Of a DNA stretch of 64,000 nucleotides, positions 54,847-63,881 are shown piece after piece. The translations under genes and the position numbers were made by a program. The first letter of the stretch is position 1; each line of letters opens with the position of its first letter. The stretch comes from Leptospirales bacterium (lineage in GTDB: Bacteria; Spirochaetota; Leptospiria; Leptospirales; Leptonemataceae), in contig JAIBBN010000004.1 in assembly GCA_019694655.1 (NCBI GenBank), positions 311,254 to 375,253 of the forward strand. Reading direction: 5' to 3'. The notes below the pieces were generated by a model. It was given only the letters and a program-made list of their open reading frames with translations. It was not told where the DNA came from and searched no databases.

Positions 54847-56478
54847 TTATCCTGCTTTGCGCTGGCTGTGCCCGCCAGCATGCCCGTCGTCCATCGTGCC
54901 GTAATCATAGATCGATTCCGGGAAGGTAGGCGTATGGGCAAAGTTAGTGGTCGGCGGCGGCGCCGTAGTCTGCCATTCCAGAGACAACGATTGGTAGGGG
55001 TTCTGCTCCGCCTTTTCGCCGCGGAAGGCGGCGTAGAGCAGATGGCCCAATATGAAAATGTAGGATCCTCCGTTCAGCCAGGAGCCAACTGTTGATATTG
55101 CGTGCCAGGTCTGGAACTGCGGCAGATAGTCAAAGTAACGCCTGGGCATTCCTTCCATGCCAAGGAAGAACTGCGGGAAGAAGGTGAGGTTGAAGCCGAT
55201 GAACAACATCAGCCAGCCCCAGAAGGCCATCTTCTCATTGTAGCGTCGGCCAGTAAACATCGGAAACCAGTAATGCAAGCCGGCAAAGAGCGCCACCACT
55301 GTGCCGCCCTGCATCGTGTAGTGGAAGTGTGCGACCACGAAGTAGGTATCGTGCAGCTGCACGTCCGTTACCAGCACAGCCAGGTGGATGCCGGTCAGAC
55401 CGGCGATGGAGAACATGAAAACAAAACCCAGGGCGTAAAGCATGGGCGCTTCAAAATGGATGGAGCCCTTCCAGAGCGTCATGATCCAGTTGAAGATCTT
55501 AATTGCCGTTGGCACGGCTACAAAGAAGGTCAAAAAGGAAAAAACCCAGCGCGACCAATCGCTCATGCCGCTGACAAACATATGGTGGCCCCAGACGATG
55601 AAGCTTACCAGCGCAATGGCTAGCGAGGAGTAGGCCACCGCCTTGTAGCCAAAGATCGGCCGGCGCGAAAAGACCGGCAATATTTCGCCAATGATGCCGA
55701 AGCCTGGCAGGATCATGATGTATACGACCGGGTGCGAGTAAAACCAGAAGAACGACTCAAACAGAATCGGATCGCCGCCCTTGGCTGGATTGAAGATGCC
55801 AATATCCAGCACACGCTCCATGATCAACATTACCAGGGTCATCCCGACCACTGGGGTGGCCAGCACCTGAAGTATTGAGGTGGCATACATGGCCCAGATG
55901 AAAAGCGGCAGCTTGTTCCAGGTCAGACCCGGGCAGCGCATGCGGTGGATCGTGACGATAAAATTGAAGCCAGTCATGATCGACGCAAAGCCCATCACAA
56001 AAGCGCCCAGCGTAAGCCAGATGACCAGCGAACCGGACTTCAAGCTGTACGGCGCGTAGAAGGTCCAGCCAGTGTCCGCCGGGCTGAGCAAAGAGATCAG
56101 AGCGATCATTGCGCCGACCAGATAGACATAGTAGCTCATCAAGTTCAGACGCGGGAAGGCGACATCTTTGGCGCCAATCATCATTGGCAGCAAAATGTTT
56201 CCAAGCGTCGCCGGGATGCCGGGCACGATGAACAAGAAGACCATCGCTGCGCCGTGAAAGGTCATCAGGATGTTGTAAACCTGTTGATCAACGATCGTTG
56301 GTCCTGGGGCAATCAGCTCCAGTCGTACCAGGAGCGCCGCAGCGCCGGCCAGAATGAAGAAGGTCAGGATCGTGTAGAGGTACATGATCCCAATCTTTTT
56401 GTGGTCCGTGGTAGACAGCCAGCCCCAGACGGAGCGGCCCTCCTGAAGGTAAGATACCGAGGCGTCAGCGTGTGACAT
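54847..56478 (-). CDS. coxA: cytochrome c oxidase subunit I
   Basis: Catalytic subunit with about 12 helices (543 residues). Haem a/a3 and CuB ligands are visible: MTFHGAAMVF (low-spin haem His), WFYSHPVVYIMILPGFG (CuB His with the cross-linked Tyr), GHHMFVSGMSDW (the two CuB His), and VAHFHYTMQGG (haem a3 and haem a His). The WFYSHPVVY sequence has YS where A1 enzymes have Glu, placing it in the A2 group, in line with a caa3 oxidase. Third gene of the operon. Confidence 0.97.
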   Translation of the reverse strand: MSHADASVSYLQEGRSVWGWLSTTDHKKIGIMYLYTILTFFILAGAAALLVRLELIAPGPTIVDQQVYNILMTFHGAAMVFLFIVPGIPATLGNILLPMMIGAKDVAFPRLNLMSYYVYLVGAMIALISLLSPADTGWTFYAPYSLKSGSLVIWLTLGAFVMGFASIMTGFNFIVTIHRMRCPGLTWNKLPLFIWAMYATSILQVLATPVVGMTLVMLIMERVLDIGIFNPAKGGDPILFESFFWFYSHPVVYIMILPGFGIIGEILPVFSRRPIFGYKAVAYSSLAIALVSFIVWGHHMFVSGMSDWSRWVFSFLTFFVAVPTAIKIFNWIMTLWKGSIHFEAPMLYALGFVFMFSIAGLTGIHLAVLVTDVQLHDTYFVVAHFHYTMQGGTVVALFAGLHYWFPMFTGRRYNEKMAFWGWLMLFIGFNLTFFPQFFLGMEGMPRRYFDYLPQFQTWHAISTVGSWLNGGSYIFILGHLLYAAFRGEKAEQNPYQSLSLEWQTTAPPPTTNFAHTPTFPESIYDYGTMDDGHAGGHSQRKAG

Positions 56479-56514
56479 GGTTCGTTTCCTCTCCTGCGCC
56501 GAATACGGCCGCGC

Positions 56515-57477
56515 TCAGCGCTGGGCCTTCAAGAACTCAATCATCGATAGTATTTCGGAATCGCTCATATTTTGTGGAGGCATAGCATTGGGATAGCCAC
56601 GCGCAATCTGGTCGCCCGGATTAAGCAGGGAATTGCGAACGTAGTTTTCGTCTGCATCTACCGTTGTTCCGCCTTCCAGATCGCGACGGCTTCCGTAGAG
56701 TCCTTTAAAGGAGGGCCCTACGATGCGGCTGCCGTCCAGCGAGTGACAACTGTGGCAGACGTTGCGATAGATCTCCGCCCCGCGATCGGCGGTGATATTG
56801 GAAGCCTCCGCCTCCAATTTGGCCATCTCCGCGCTGAACTGGGCATGGTTGAGTACGATTGCGGTGCCGGTCATGTAGCTGTGGTCACGGCCGCAGTATT
56901 CCGTACAAAAGATCGGATACTCGGCGCGGCCTGCCTGCTGGTATGCAGCATTGAGCACCGGCGTGACGCTTACATAGGTAAACATGCCCGGCACGACGTC
57001 CTCTTTGGAACGAAAAGCGGGAATAAAAAAGGAGTGCAGCACATCGGAGGAGGTCATGACGAACTTCACAGGGACGCCTTCCTCCAGGAAAACGTCGCGC
57101 GTAGTCTTCAGTTGAACCGGGCGCTCGCGATTTTGCGCCAGGTCTCTGGGATAGTTGTACTCCCAGCCCCACTGCCAGGCGCGGACGGTGATTTCACGGG
57201 CATTCTCCGGAATACGACGGTAATCCAGATAAGCGAAAAGGCCCCAGAAGAAGAGGGCAAAAAAGACAATGGTCGGAACTACCGTCCAGGTGATTTCCAG
57301 AATCGTGCTGTGGGCGATCTTCGAGGTTTGATCATCAGGGCCTCGCCGCCGGTAGCGTACGATGAAGTATACCAGTACGCCGTTGACCAGCAGAAAGGCA
57401 AGGATGACCACGAGGTTGATTGCGATCATGACAATGTCATGATCGGGTGCATGAGTTGACGCGCCTTCTGTATACAT
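56515..57477 (-). CDS. coxB: cytochrome c oxidase subunit II with fused cytochrome c domain
   Basis: A 320-residue electron-entry subunit. Two N-terminal helices (VMIAINLVVILAFLLVNGVL and LEITWTVVPTIVFFALFFWG) lead to a cupredoxin CuA domain (residues 90-220; WQWGWEYNYP, VTSSDVLHSFFIPAFRSKED, CTEYCGRDHSYM) and a C-terminal cytochrome c domain with NVCHSCHSLDGSRIVGPSFK (CxxCH) and a Met ligand in NAMPPQNMSD. Fusion of cytochrome c to subunit II is diagnostic of caa3 oxidases. Confidence 0.97.
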   Translation of the reverse strand: MYTEGASTHAPDHDIVMIAINLVVILAFLLVNGVLVYFIVRYRRRGPDDQTSKIAHSTILEITWTVVPTIVFFALFFWGLFAYLDYRRIPENAREITVRAWQWGWEYNYPRDLAQNRERPVQLKTTRDVFLEEGVPVKFVMTSSDVLHSFFIPAFRSKEDVVPGMFTYVSVTPVLNAAYQQAGRAEYPIFCTEYCGRDHSYMTGTAIVLNHAQFSAEMAKLEAEASNITADRGAEIYRNVCHSCHSLDGSRIVGPSFKGLYGSRRDLEGGTTVDADENYVRNSLLNPGDQIARGYPNAMPPQNMSDSEILSMIEFLKAQR

Positions 57478-57529
57478 AAATGCGAATGCTGCCTTTTTGG
57501 CGGATAGATTTCACTTGCGCTGCATTGCT

Positions 57530-58351
57530 TCAAGCGCCTTTTGCGCGTCGTTCGCGACGCAGCAGGAAAAAAATCAAGGCCAGCACCAGCGCCAGGGTGG
57601 CCGCTCCGCCGATGCGGACGAAGGCCCAGGCAAAGGGGGTATACCGCCCCTCCACCGGATCGTAACGGAAGCAATAGAGCATGATCTGCTCCGTTGCACC
57701 GCCGATAGTACCGTTTGCCGCCTCTACCAGCGAAAGCCTGAATTCCCGCTCCGGGTACTCGATTCCGTAGAGGTAGCGCGTAATCTTGCCATCGGGGGCA
57801 AGGAGCACAATCGCGGCGGCATGGCTAAAGTCACTCTCGCCGTCGGCTTTGTAGCGATAGCCAATGCTGCCCATCAGCCGGCTGGCGGCAGCTGCGTCGC
57901 CGCTCAGAAATTGCCAGGCGCCCTCGGGAAGCGGCTGCGCCCCGAACAGGCTGCGGATGGACGTAGCGCGCTTCTTTGCCTCTGCATAACCCTCTCTGCT
58001 GTCAAAACTATAGGAGAGAACCTGAAAATCGCGGCCCGGCGCCAGACCGCTGGCGCGAACCTCGGCCACCGCCTTCTGAACCGCCTTGAAGACGTAGGTA
58101 CACAATCGCGGGCAATGATAATAGGAAGGAATCAGTACCACCGGGCGCCCGCGCCGGAAGAAGTCGCCCAGCCGCCGCTCGGCGCCGGATTCGTCACGGA
58201 CCATGACGTCGAGGGGAACCCGCTCGCCACGATGTTCGGTTACGCCGACCTCGGCCGGCGTGCGCGAGGATTCCGCCTGGAGGCCTGCGGTCATGGCGCA
58301 GGCGTAAAGCATTGCGAATGGAAGAATCTGGGCTGAGCGCAGCGACAACAT
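57530..58351 (-). CDS. SCO1/SenC-type copper chaperone
   Basis: A 273-residue copper-delivery or disulfide protein for CuA assembly. Signal peptide ends near GLQAES; the thioredoxin fold has YYHCPRLCTYV (C-x3-C copper site), and the third ligand His in SDFSHAAAIVLL. A C-terminal transmembrane helix (GGAATLALVLALIFFLLRRE) anchors it, unlike the usual N-terminal anchor of mitochondrial Sco. It is the first gene of the oxidase operon, 52 bases ahead of coxB. Confidence 0.92.
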   Translation of the reverse strand: MLSLRSAQILPFAMLYACAMTAGLQAESSRTPAEVGVTEHRGERVPLDVMVRDESGAERRLGDFFRRGRPVVLIPSYYHCPRLCTYVFKAVQKAVAEVRASGLAPGRDFQVLSYSFDSREGYAEAKKRATSIRSLFGAQPLPEGAWQFLSGDAAAASRLMGSIGYRYKADGESDFSHAAAIVLLAPDGKITRYLYGIEYPEREFRLSLVEAANGTIGGATEQIMLYCFRYDPVEGRYTPFAWAFVRIGGAATLALVLALIFFLLRRERRAKGA

Positions 58352-58473
58352 AGGGACGGGATAGGAGCTCAGTCTCAGGGCGCGAGCGATTCCACCGGGT
58401 TCGGAAAAAATCCTGTTGTCAGAGCCAGGGCCAGCCGCCAGTAATCGCCTACTTCGCCTCTGGAGATTCCCTC

Positions 58474-59079
58474 ATGCTTCGCCCTGAATTTCGCGGCGCC
58501 CTGCCGCTCCTTGCTGTAATTTGCTTCACTCTTGGACTTGCAAATTGTAAAAGCGCCGGCGGGGGAAGCGCTGCTGGCGGCGATTCGGGCAGCTCCCCGA
58601 CAGACGGCGCGGCCAGCGATCGCAGCGCTACGCAGACGGGCAGCGCAAGCGGCGGCCAGACAGGTTGCATTCAGGGCGATTGCGAGAACGGCGAGGGAGT
58701 CTTTGTATACCCGACAGGCGATCGCTACAGCGGCGCTTTCCGCAATGGCAAGCGCGAGGGCCGCGGCGTATTTGAGTACGCCAATGGCGATCGCTATGCC
58801 GGCGCCTATAGCGGGGACGTACGAGACGGCGCAGGAGTTTATACGCACAAGAACGGCGATGTCTATGAAGGCAATTTCCACAATGGCATCCGCGAGGGCC
58901 AGGGCGCCTATCGCTTTGCCGACGGCGGCGTCTTTCGCGGGCAATTCCAGGCCGACGGCGATGCCGGCGCCGGCAATCTGGTACAGGGCCAGGCCAATTT
59001 CAATTGCGAGCTGCGCAGCCGCGGCGTATTTTGCAGTGGCGCCAACGAATCGCGAATGATTGGCGAACCGCAGAATTGA
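58474..59079 (+). CDS. MORN-repeat lipoprotein
   Basis: A 201-residue lipoprotein: signal PLLAVICFTLGLANC (lipobox LANC), a Gly/Ser/Ala-rich linker, then four MORN repeats (GEGVFVYPTGDRYSGAFRNG, KREGRGVFEYANGDRYAGAY, NGDVYEGNFHNGIREGQGAY, FADGGVFRGQFQADG). Four cysteines (CIQGDC and two C-terminal) may form disulfides. GGAG is eight bases before the ATG. MORN repeats usually bind lipids or proteins; the lipidated form is envelope-located. Confidence 0.88.
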   Translation: MLRPEFRGALPLLAVICFTLGLANCKSAGGGSAAGGDSGSSPTDGAASDRSATQTGSASGGQTGCIQGDCENGEGVFVYPTGDRYSGAFRNGKREGRGVFEYANGDRYAGAYSGDVRDGAGVYTHKNGDVYEGNFHNGIREGQGAYRFADGGVFRGQFQADGDAGAGNLVQGQANFNCELRSRGVFCSGANESRMIGEPQN

Positions 59080-59098
59080 AGACGCTTGATGCTGAATC

Positions 59099-59971
59099 AT
59101 GAGCACCGCGCCGCGCGAATTGCGCATCGCACTGCAGCACCTGCAGCTGGCAGCGCGCGACTGGGGCGATCCCGAAGCGCCGCCGATTCTGGCCTTTCAC
59201 GGGTGGCTGGACAATGCGGCCAGCTTTGATCTTATCGCTCCGCTACTCGGCGATTTTCGTTTGATCGCCATTGACTTTCCCGGGCATGGCCGCTCCGAGC
59301 ATGCAGCCAGAGGCGCCGCACATTCGTTCATTGAGTATCCTGGACTGGTTCTTGAGGCATTGGATGCCCTTGGCTTCAACTGCGTTAACCTCCTTGGACA
59401 CAGCATGGGCGCAGGCGTGCTCAGTTTGCTGGCGGGCGCATTTCCAGAGCGCGTGCGACGCCTGGCCTTGATCGAAGGCCTTGGTCCGCTTTCCGATCTT
59501 CCCGAGACGGCGCCACAGCGCCTGCGCGAGGCCCTGCTGGCCCGCAATGAAAAGACAACCGGCCGACGCAACTCGCGCGGCGCAGTATACCGCGACCTCG
59601 AGCATGCAGTGCGCGCCCGTCGCCTGGCCGGTCGCCTCAGCGAAGAGGCCGCTCGCTTGCTGGTGGAACGCAATCTCAAGCCGGCTCCCGGCGGCTTTGT
59701 GTTTCGATCTGATGCCAGGCTCAAACAGCCTTCGCTATATCGGATGACTGAAGAGCAGGTGAGCGCCTTCCTCTCTGGCATTCGCTGTCCGGCGATATTG
59801 ATCAGCGGCAGCGAGTCAGAGTTCAAGACGCTGTATCCGCAATTAATGGAGCGCGCCAGGTTGCTGCCACAACTGCGCACACTCGAACTTCCCGGCGGCC
59901 ATCACGTGCACCTCGATGCCCCGGAACAATGCGCCCAGGCGCTGGCGGAGTTTTTTGGCGCTCCCGACTAG
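59099..59971 (+). CDS. alpha/beta-hydrolase fold protein
   Basis: A 290-residue cytoplasmic hydrolase. HG motif in LAFHGWLDNAASFDLI, DFPGHGRSE, nucleophile elbow GHSMGAGVLSLL, acid in SGSESEFKTLYPQL-like strand region, catalytic His in GGHHVHLDAPEQ. Close in style to the MESH1-unrelated serine hydrolase group with vertebrate SERHL homologues; substrate not predictable. It follows the MORN lipoprotein by 19 bases. Confidence 0.87.
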   Translation: MSTAPRELRIALQHLQLAARDWGDPEAPPILAFHGWLDNAASFDLIAPLLGDFRLIAIDFPGHGRSEHAARGAAHSFIEYPGLVLEALDALGFNCVNLLGHSMGAGVLSLLAGAFPERVRRLALIEGLGPLSDLPETAPQRLREALLARNEKTTGRRNSRGAVYRDLEHAVRARRLAGRLSEEAARLLVERNLKPAPGGFVFRSDARLKQPSLYRMTEEQVSAFLSGIRCPAILISGSESEFKTLYPQLMERARLLPQLRTLELPGGHHVHLDAPEQCAQALAEFFGAPD

Positions 59972-60110
59972 CCTCCTCGCAGAACTACCTGGGAATCCTG
60001 TGGCCTTCGCAGGTCTGCAATGCCCGAATCGCAAAGAGCTGCGACAGAACTCCTGGATTTTCGATTTTGCCTTGCCTTGCTTACAGGCGCCGTCATAGCC
60101 ATGGCCAACA

Positions 60111-61775
60111 ATGTCGTGGCTGATTGATCTATTTTCGGGCGAATCGATCGCTCATACTCTGCTGGTTCTGAGTTTAATCATTGCTGGCGGACTGGCGCTG
60201 GGCGCCTTGAAGTACCGTCAGATCGAACTGGGCGTTGCCGGCGTCCTGTTCATGGGCATTGCCTTCGGCCATTTTGGGGTGCGCGCCGATGAGCGCGTCA
60301 TGGAGTTCCTGCGCGAATTTGGTCTTATTCTGTTTGTATATACAATTGGGATGCAGGTTGGTCCGGGCTTTTTTGACTCGCTGAAGCGTCAGGGCGCTCC
60401 GCTCAACGCACTGGCAACAGCCATCGTAGTCCTTGGCGCTGCACTGGCCTTTCTCTTCCATCGCTTTGGCGGCGTCGACATTGCTGCGGCCGTCGGTCTC
60501 TTTTCCGGCGCCACCACCAATACGCCCAGTCTTGGCGCGGCACAACAGGCGCTGCAAAGCGTGCCGGAACTTGCCGGGCTGAGCGGCCGACCTGGCATGG
60601 CCTACGCTGTCGCCTATCCCTTTGGCATTCTTGGCATCATCCTGGCATCGCTGGCGTTGCGCGCCCTGCTGCGCATTCGCGTTTCAGACGAGGAGGCCCG
60701 TCGTGAAGCCGAAGAGGCATTGTTGCATCCGGCCGTGGCCAGGCTGAATCTGCGCGTGACCAATAAGAATCTGGCCGGCATGCGCATCGACGATATTCCC
60801 GGCATCCGCGATTCCGGCGTCGTTATATCCCGGGTGCGCCTTGGCGATCACACTGAAGTGGCGCACGACGAAACCATTTTGCAGGTGGATCAGATCCTGT
60901 TGGCAGTGGGCAGCGCCGAAGAACTGGAGCGTCTGCGCATCGTTGTCGGCGAGCGCAGTGATGTCGATTTGCATAGCGGCGGCGGCGAGCTCAGCCTGCG
61001 GCGAATCGTGGTAACGCGCAGTGCAGTGCTTGGCCATTCTCTAGATGAATTGAAGCTGGAACAAAGATGCAACGTGCGCTTTACTCGGCTCAGCCGGGCG
61101 GAGGTCGATCTTCCTGATCCGCAGGCCTTTCGTCTGCATGCTGGCGATCGGCTTACCGTAGTTGGAGCGGCGCGCGATATTGATGTCGTCTCTCGCGAAC
61201 TTGGAAACTCCTTCAAGGAGCTGGATCGGCCGCATCTGGTTCCGCTTTTCATTGGCGTTGCACTGGGCATAGTGCTGGGCAGCATTCCGCTGGCTATTCC
61301 TGGCATTCCGGCGGCAGTAAGACTGGGTCTGGCTGGCGGACCCTTGATCGTGGCGCTGCTGCTGAGCGCCGTGGGCCGAATTGGACCGCTCTTCTGGTAC
61401 ATTCCCTCAGGCGCCAATCAGCTGATGCGCGAGATCGGTATTGTGCTATTCCTCGCCTGCGTTGGACTGCACTCGGGAGAAAAGTTCATTGAAACCGTCA
61501 GCAGTCTGGAAGGGCTGCGCTGGCTGCTTTTTGGCGCCTGCATCACCTTTTTGCCGCTGGCAATTGTCGGGTTGGTCGGTCGATTGTATATGAAACTCAA
61601 TTATCTGAGTATCCTTGGCTTGCTGGCTGGCAGCATGACCGATCCGCCAGCGCTGGCCTTTGCCAATTCACAGACGAAGACATCGGCGCCAGCCCTCGCT
61701 TACGCGGCAGTTTATCCCTTGACCATGCTGCTGCGCGTGGTTTGTGCGCAGCTATTGGTGTTGGTTTTAGCCTGA
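60111..61775 (+). CDS. AspT/YidE-type putative transporter
   Basis: A 554-residue membrane protein with the duplicated layout of the AspT/YidE/YbjL family: five helices (IAHTLLVLSLIIAGGLALGA to about residue 190), two TrkA_C/RCK_C domains (about 205-285 and 290-370; NLRVTNKNLAGMRIDDIPG, DRLTVVGAARDIDVVSREL), then five or six more helices (VPLFIGVALGIVLGSIP onward). Family signatures are FGLILFVYTIGMQVGPGFF, GLFSGATTNTPSLGAAQQAL, and IGIVLFLACVGLHSGEKF. AspT itself exchanges aspartate for alanine; other members' substrates are unknown. Confidence 0.92.
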   Translation: MSWLIDLFSGESIAHTLLVLSLIIAGGLALGALKYRQIELGVAGVLFMGIAFGHFGVRADERVMEFLREFGLILFVYTIGMQVGPGFFDSLKRQGAPLNALATAIVVLGAALAFLFHRFGGVDIAAAVGLFSGATTNTPSLGAAQQALQSVPELAGLSGRPGMAYAVAYPFGILGIILASLALRALLRIRVSDEEARREAEEALLHPAVARLNLRVTNKNLAGMRIDDIPGIRDSGVVISRVRLGDHTEVAHDETILQVDQILLAVGSAEELERLRIVVGERSDVDLHSGGGELSLRRIVVTRSAVLGHSLDELKLEQRCNVRFTRLSRAEVDLPDPQAFRLHAGDRLTVVGAARDIDVVSRELGNSFKELDRPHLVPLFIGVALGIVLGSIPLAIPGIPAAVRLGLAGGPLIVALLLSAVGRIGPLFWYIPSGANQLMREIGIVLFLACVGLHSGEKFIETVSSLEGLRWLLFGACITFLPLAIVGLVGRLYMKLNYLSILGLLAGSMTDPPALAFANSQTKTSAPALAYAAVYPLTMLLRVVCAQLLVLVLA

Positions 61776-61780
61776 ACCAT

Positions 61781-63862
61781 TCAGGGCTGCAGCTCAAGCT
61801 GGTCCGCGCTCGCCCTTTCGATAGCTTCCGGTGTAAAGGGTAGCGAATGGTACTCAACTTTAAGCCAGGAACGAGCCTGATCGTCATAATGCGAATCAAA
61901 GGGATGACCGGATTGGCCGCCTGGCAGGACGGACATGGAGGCATCCCAGTCGCTCGGGTCGCTGATGATTCGGTAGGCGGGGCCGATGTTCATGGCGTAG
62001 TCATTGTCCCAGGTATAGGCCCCGCTGTTAACTGTGTTCCAGTTGCCGCCGGTAGGGTAAGGTCCGCGGTTGAAGATCGGCCGAAGCAAGGCGACCTTGC
62101 CAAGGGGATGCGAGAACGTGTAGGTATGTACTGCGCCCCAGGTCCAGTTGCTCTCGTCTTCGCCAAATTTCTGGCGCAGCTCCCGCGTCGCAGCCTGCAG
62201 CGCCTGCGCCAGAATTTGCGGGCGCTGCTTGTCCCACCAGGGATGCTCGGGTCGGTCTAACAATTCCCGCAGAAACAGGTAGGGGTAACCGGAGAGTTGC
62301 ATATAGGCCTCTGTCTTTGGCGCGTCCAATTTTCGACCCAGCGTTAGCTTTAAAATGTGCATCATGCTGAGTTCGCTCAGCGAGGCGGCCACGCTGTCTG
62401 GCTGCATATCTCCATCCCATTGCTGCAATGCGGCTATTGCAGGCTGCAGCTGTGCATCGATCGGCGCCGCTTCGCGGACCAGGATTCTTGCAACGCGCAG
62501 ATTGGTTTCGCAGCGCCAGTTAGCCTGCAGGCGCGCAAAATCGGATCGAGTAAGTTGGCGAGAATTGCGGAGCTGCCGGGTAATTTCTACAGCGCGGTCG
62601 GGAGGTTGAAAATAGTGCGAAAGAAAATGCGGATAGTTCGCGCCAGCCTGCCGATTGTTTGCGGAAGCGAAGAAATCCTGCCGCGGGTTGATAGCCGAGG
62701 GCAGCTGGTCGGCCGCCAGGACTCCTTTCCACTCGTAGCGACCGCTTGCGCCATCCACGGGCCTTAAGCTGAAGGCCTCGTTGTTGGCGCGAATGGGAGC
62801 GGCGCCAGTCACCTGAAAACCAATGTTTCCCGAACGATCTGCGTAAACAAAGTTCATTCCAGGCAACTGCCAGCGAGCAAGCGCGGCGCGAAACTCCTGC
62901 CAGTTTGCAGCGCGATCCAGCTGCAGAATCGATTGTGCCAGCGGCCTCCCTTGATCCAGACCAGTCCAGCGCAGTGCAAGAGTCTGACTGCTGCCCGGCA
63001 TTGTGTCGCTGAGCAGCGGACCATGATGCGTAGTGCGCACCGTGAGTTCTACGGCTTCGCCGCCCTTGACGTGAATGATTTCCTTGCGCTTCTGCAAGGG
63101 TCTCCAGGCGCCCTGAAAGCGATACTGTTCGCCGGCTGCATCAAGGCTTTCCACAAATAAGTCCTGGACATCGAGACGGGCGTTGGTCACGGCCCAGGCA
63201 ATCTGTTCGTTGTGGCCAATCTCAACGCCGGGCAGGCCAGGCAGCGATCCGCCGACGACATGATAGCTGCCTTCGTTGCTGTGCAATCCCACTTCGTACC
63301 ACAGCGAAGGCATTGTCATAGTCTGGTGCGGATCGCCTGCCAGCAGCGGTTTGCCCGAGGCAGTGTGGCTGCCGCCTACAACCCACGCGTTGCTGCCCTG
63401 GTCCGGCCTTTCCCACCCGCTGAAGGAAGGCAGGAGCAAAGCACTTTGCAGCGCACTTTCGGAAGAAGAATGTAATGCGGCGTTGGCTTCCAGAATTACG
63501 TCCGGACCGGGATAGTCGGGAAGGATCGATCGCGTTTCCGGCCAGCTGAGCGATTCCATAAGTTGTGCAACAATCAGTTCATCGCGATAGTTTGCACTCA
63601 ATCCCCAGGCCACAAGTTTTCCAAAGGCCAGCGAATCGACAGGCGTCCATTCTTCAGGCGTGATGCCCAGGATTTTGAATTCCAGCGGCAGGCGACCCTT
63701 TGCCTGGAGCAGGAAGGCATTCACGCCGGCCGCATAGGCCTCAAGGGCCGCCTGCGTCGTAGAATCGAGCGATTTCCAGTCCGCTTCGGCGCTTTGGGAA
63801 AGACCGAGCACGCGCATCAGAGTATCATTCTGAAGTGCGCGCTCTCCAACGATCTCACTCAA
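61781..63862 (-). CDS. penicillin-acylase-family Ntn hydrolase, N-terminally truncated
   Basis: Read from TTG 63862, the frame gives 693 residues beginning MSEIVGERAL, which in the family follows GRLSEI-type sequence near residue 100. The autocatalytic Gly-Ser is at residues 156-157 (DQGSNAWVVGG), and beta-chain motifs follow (LLAGDPHQTMTMPSLWYEV, GLPGVEIGHNEQIAWAVTNA, SANNRQAGANYPHFLS). The usual signal peptide and the RDxxGxPHI/HAQDRxWQME start are absent, and the frame closes with TGA about 36 bases upstream of TTG. The upstream coding frame belongs to another gene. Possibly a pseudogene, otherwise a short cytoplasmic variant. Confidence 0.8.
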   Translation of the reverse strand: MSEIVGERALQNDTLMRVLGLSQSAEADWKSLDSTTQAALEAYAAGVNAFLLQAKGRLPLEFKILGITPEEWTPVDSLAFGKLVAWGLSANYRDELIVAQLMESLSWPETRSILPDYPGPDVILEANAALHSSSESALQSALLLPSFSGWERPDQGSNAWVVGGSHTASGKPLLAGDPHQTMTMPSLWYEVGLHSNEGSYHVVGGSLPGLPGVEIGHNEQIAWAVTNARLDVQDLFVESLDAAGEQYRFQGAWRPLQKRKEIIHVKGGEAVELTVRTTHHGPLLSDTMPGSSQTLALRWTGLDQGRPLAQSILQLDRAANWQEFRAALARWQLPGMNFVYADRSGNIGFQVTGAAPIRANNEAFSLRPVDGASGRYEWKGVLAADQLPSAINPRQDFFASANNRQAGANYPHFLSHYFQPPDRAVEITRQLRNSRQLTRSDFARLQANWRCETNLRVARILVREAAPIDAQLQPAIAALQQWDGDMQPDSVAASLSELSMMHILKLTLGRKLDAPKTEAYMQLSGYPYLFLRELLDRPEHPWWDKQRPQILAQALQAATRELRQKFGEDESNWTWGAVHTYTFSHPLGKVALLRPIFNRGPYPTGGNWNTVNSGAYTWDNDYAMNIGPAYRIISDPSDWDASMSVLPGGQSGHPFDSHYDDQARSWLKVEYHSLPFTPEAIERASADQLELQP

Positions 63863-63881
63863 TCGTCCCCGAGGTAAGCGC

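Noticed and set aside
56572..57459. A 295-codon plus-strand open frame across coxB
   Set aside because: Mirror of the cytochrome oxidase subunit II coding strand; no recognisable domain.
58375..59127. A 250-codon minus-strand open frame over the MORN lipoprotein
   Set aside because: Ala/Ile-rich reverse image of MORN repeats; the plus strand has a lipobox and a well-placed SD.
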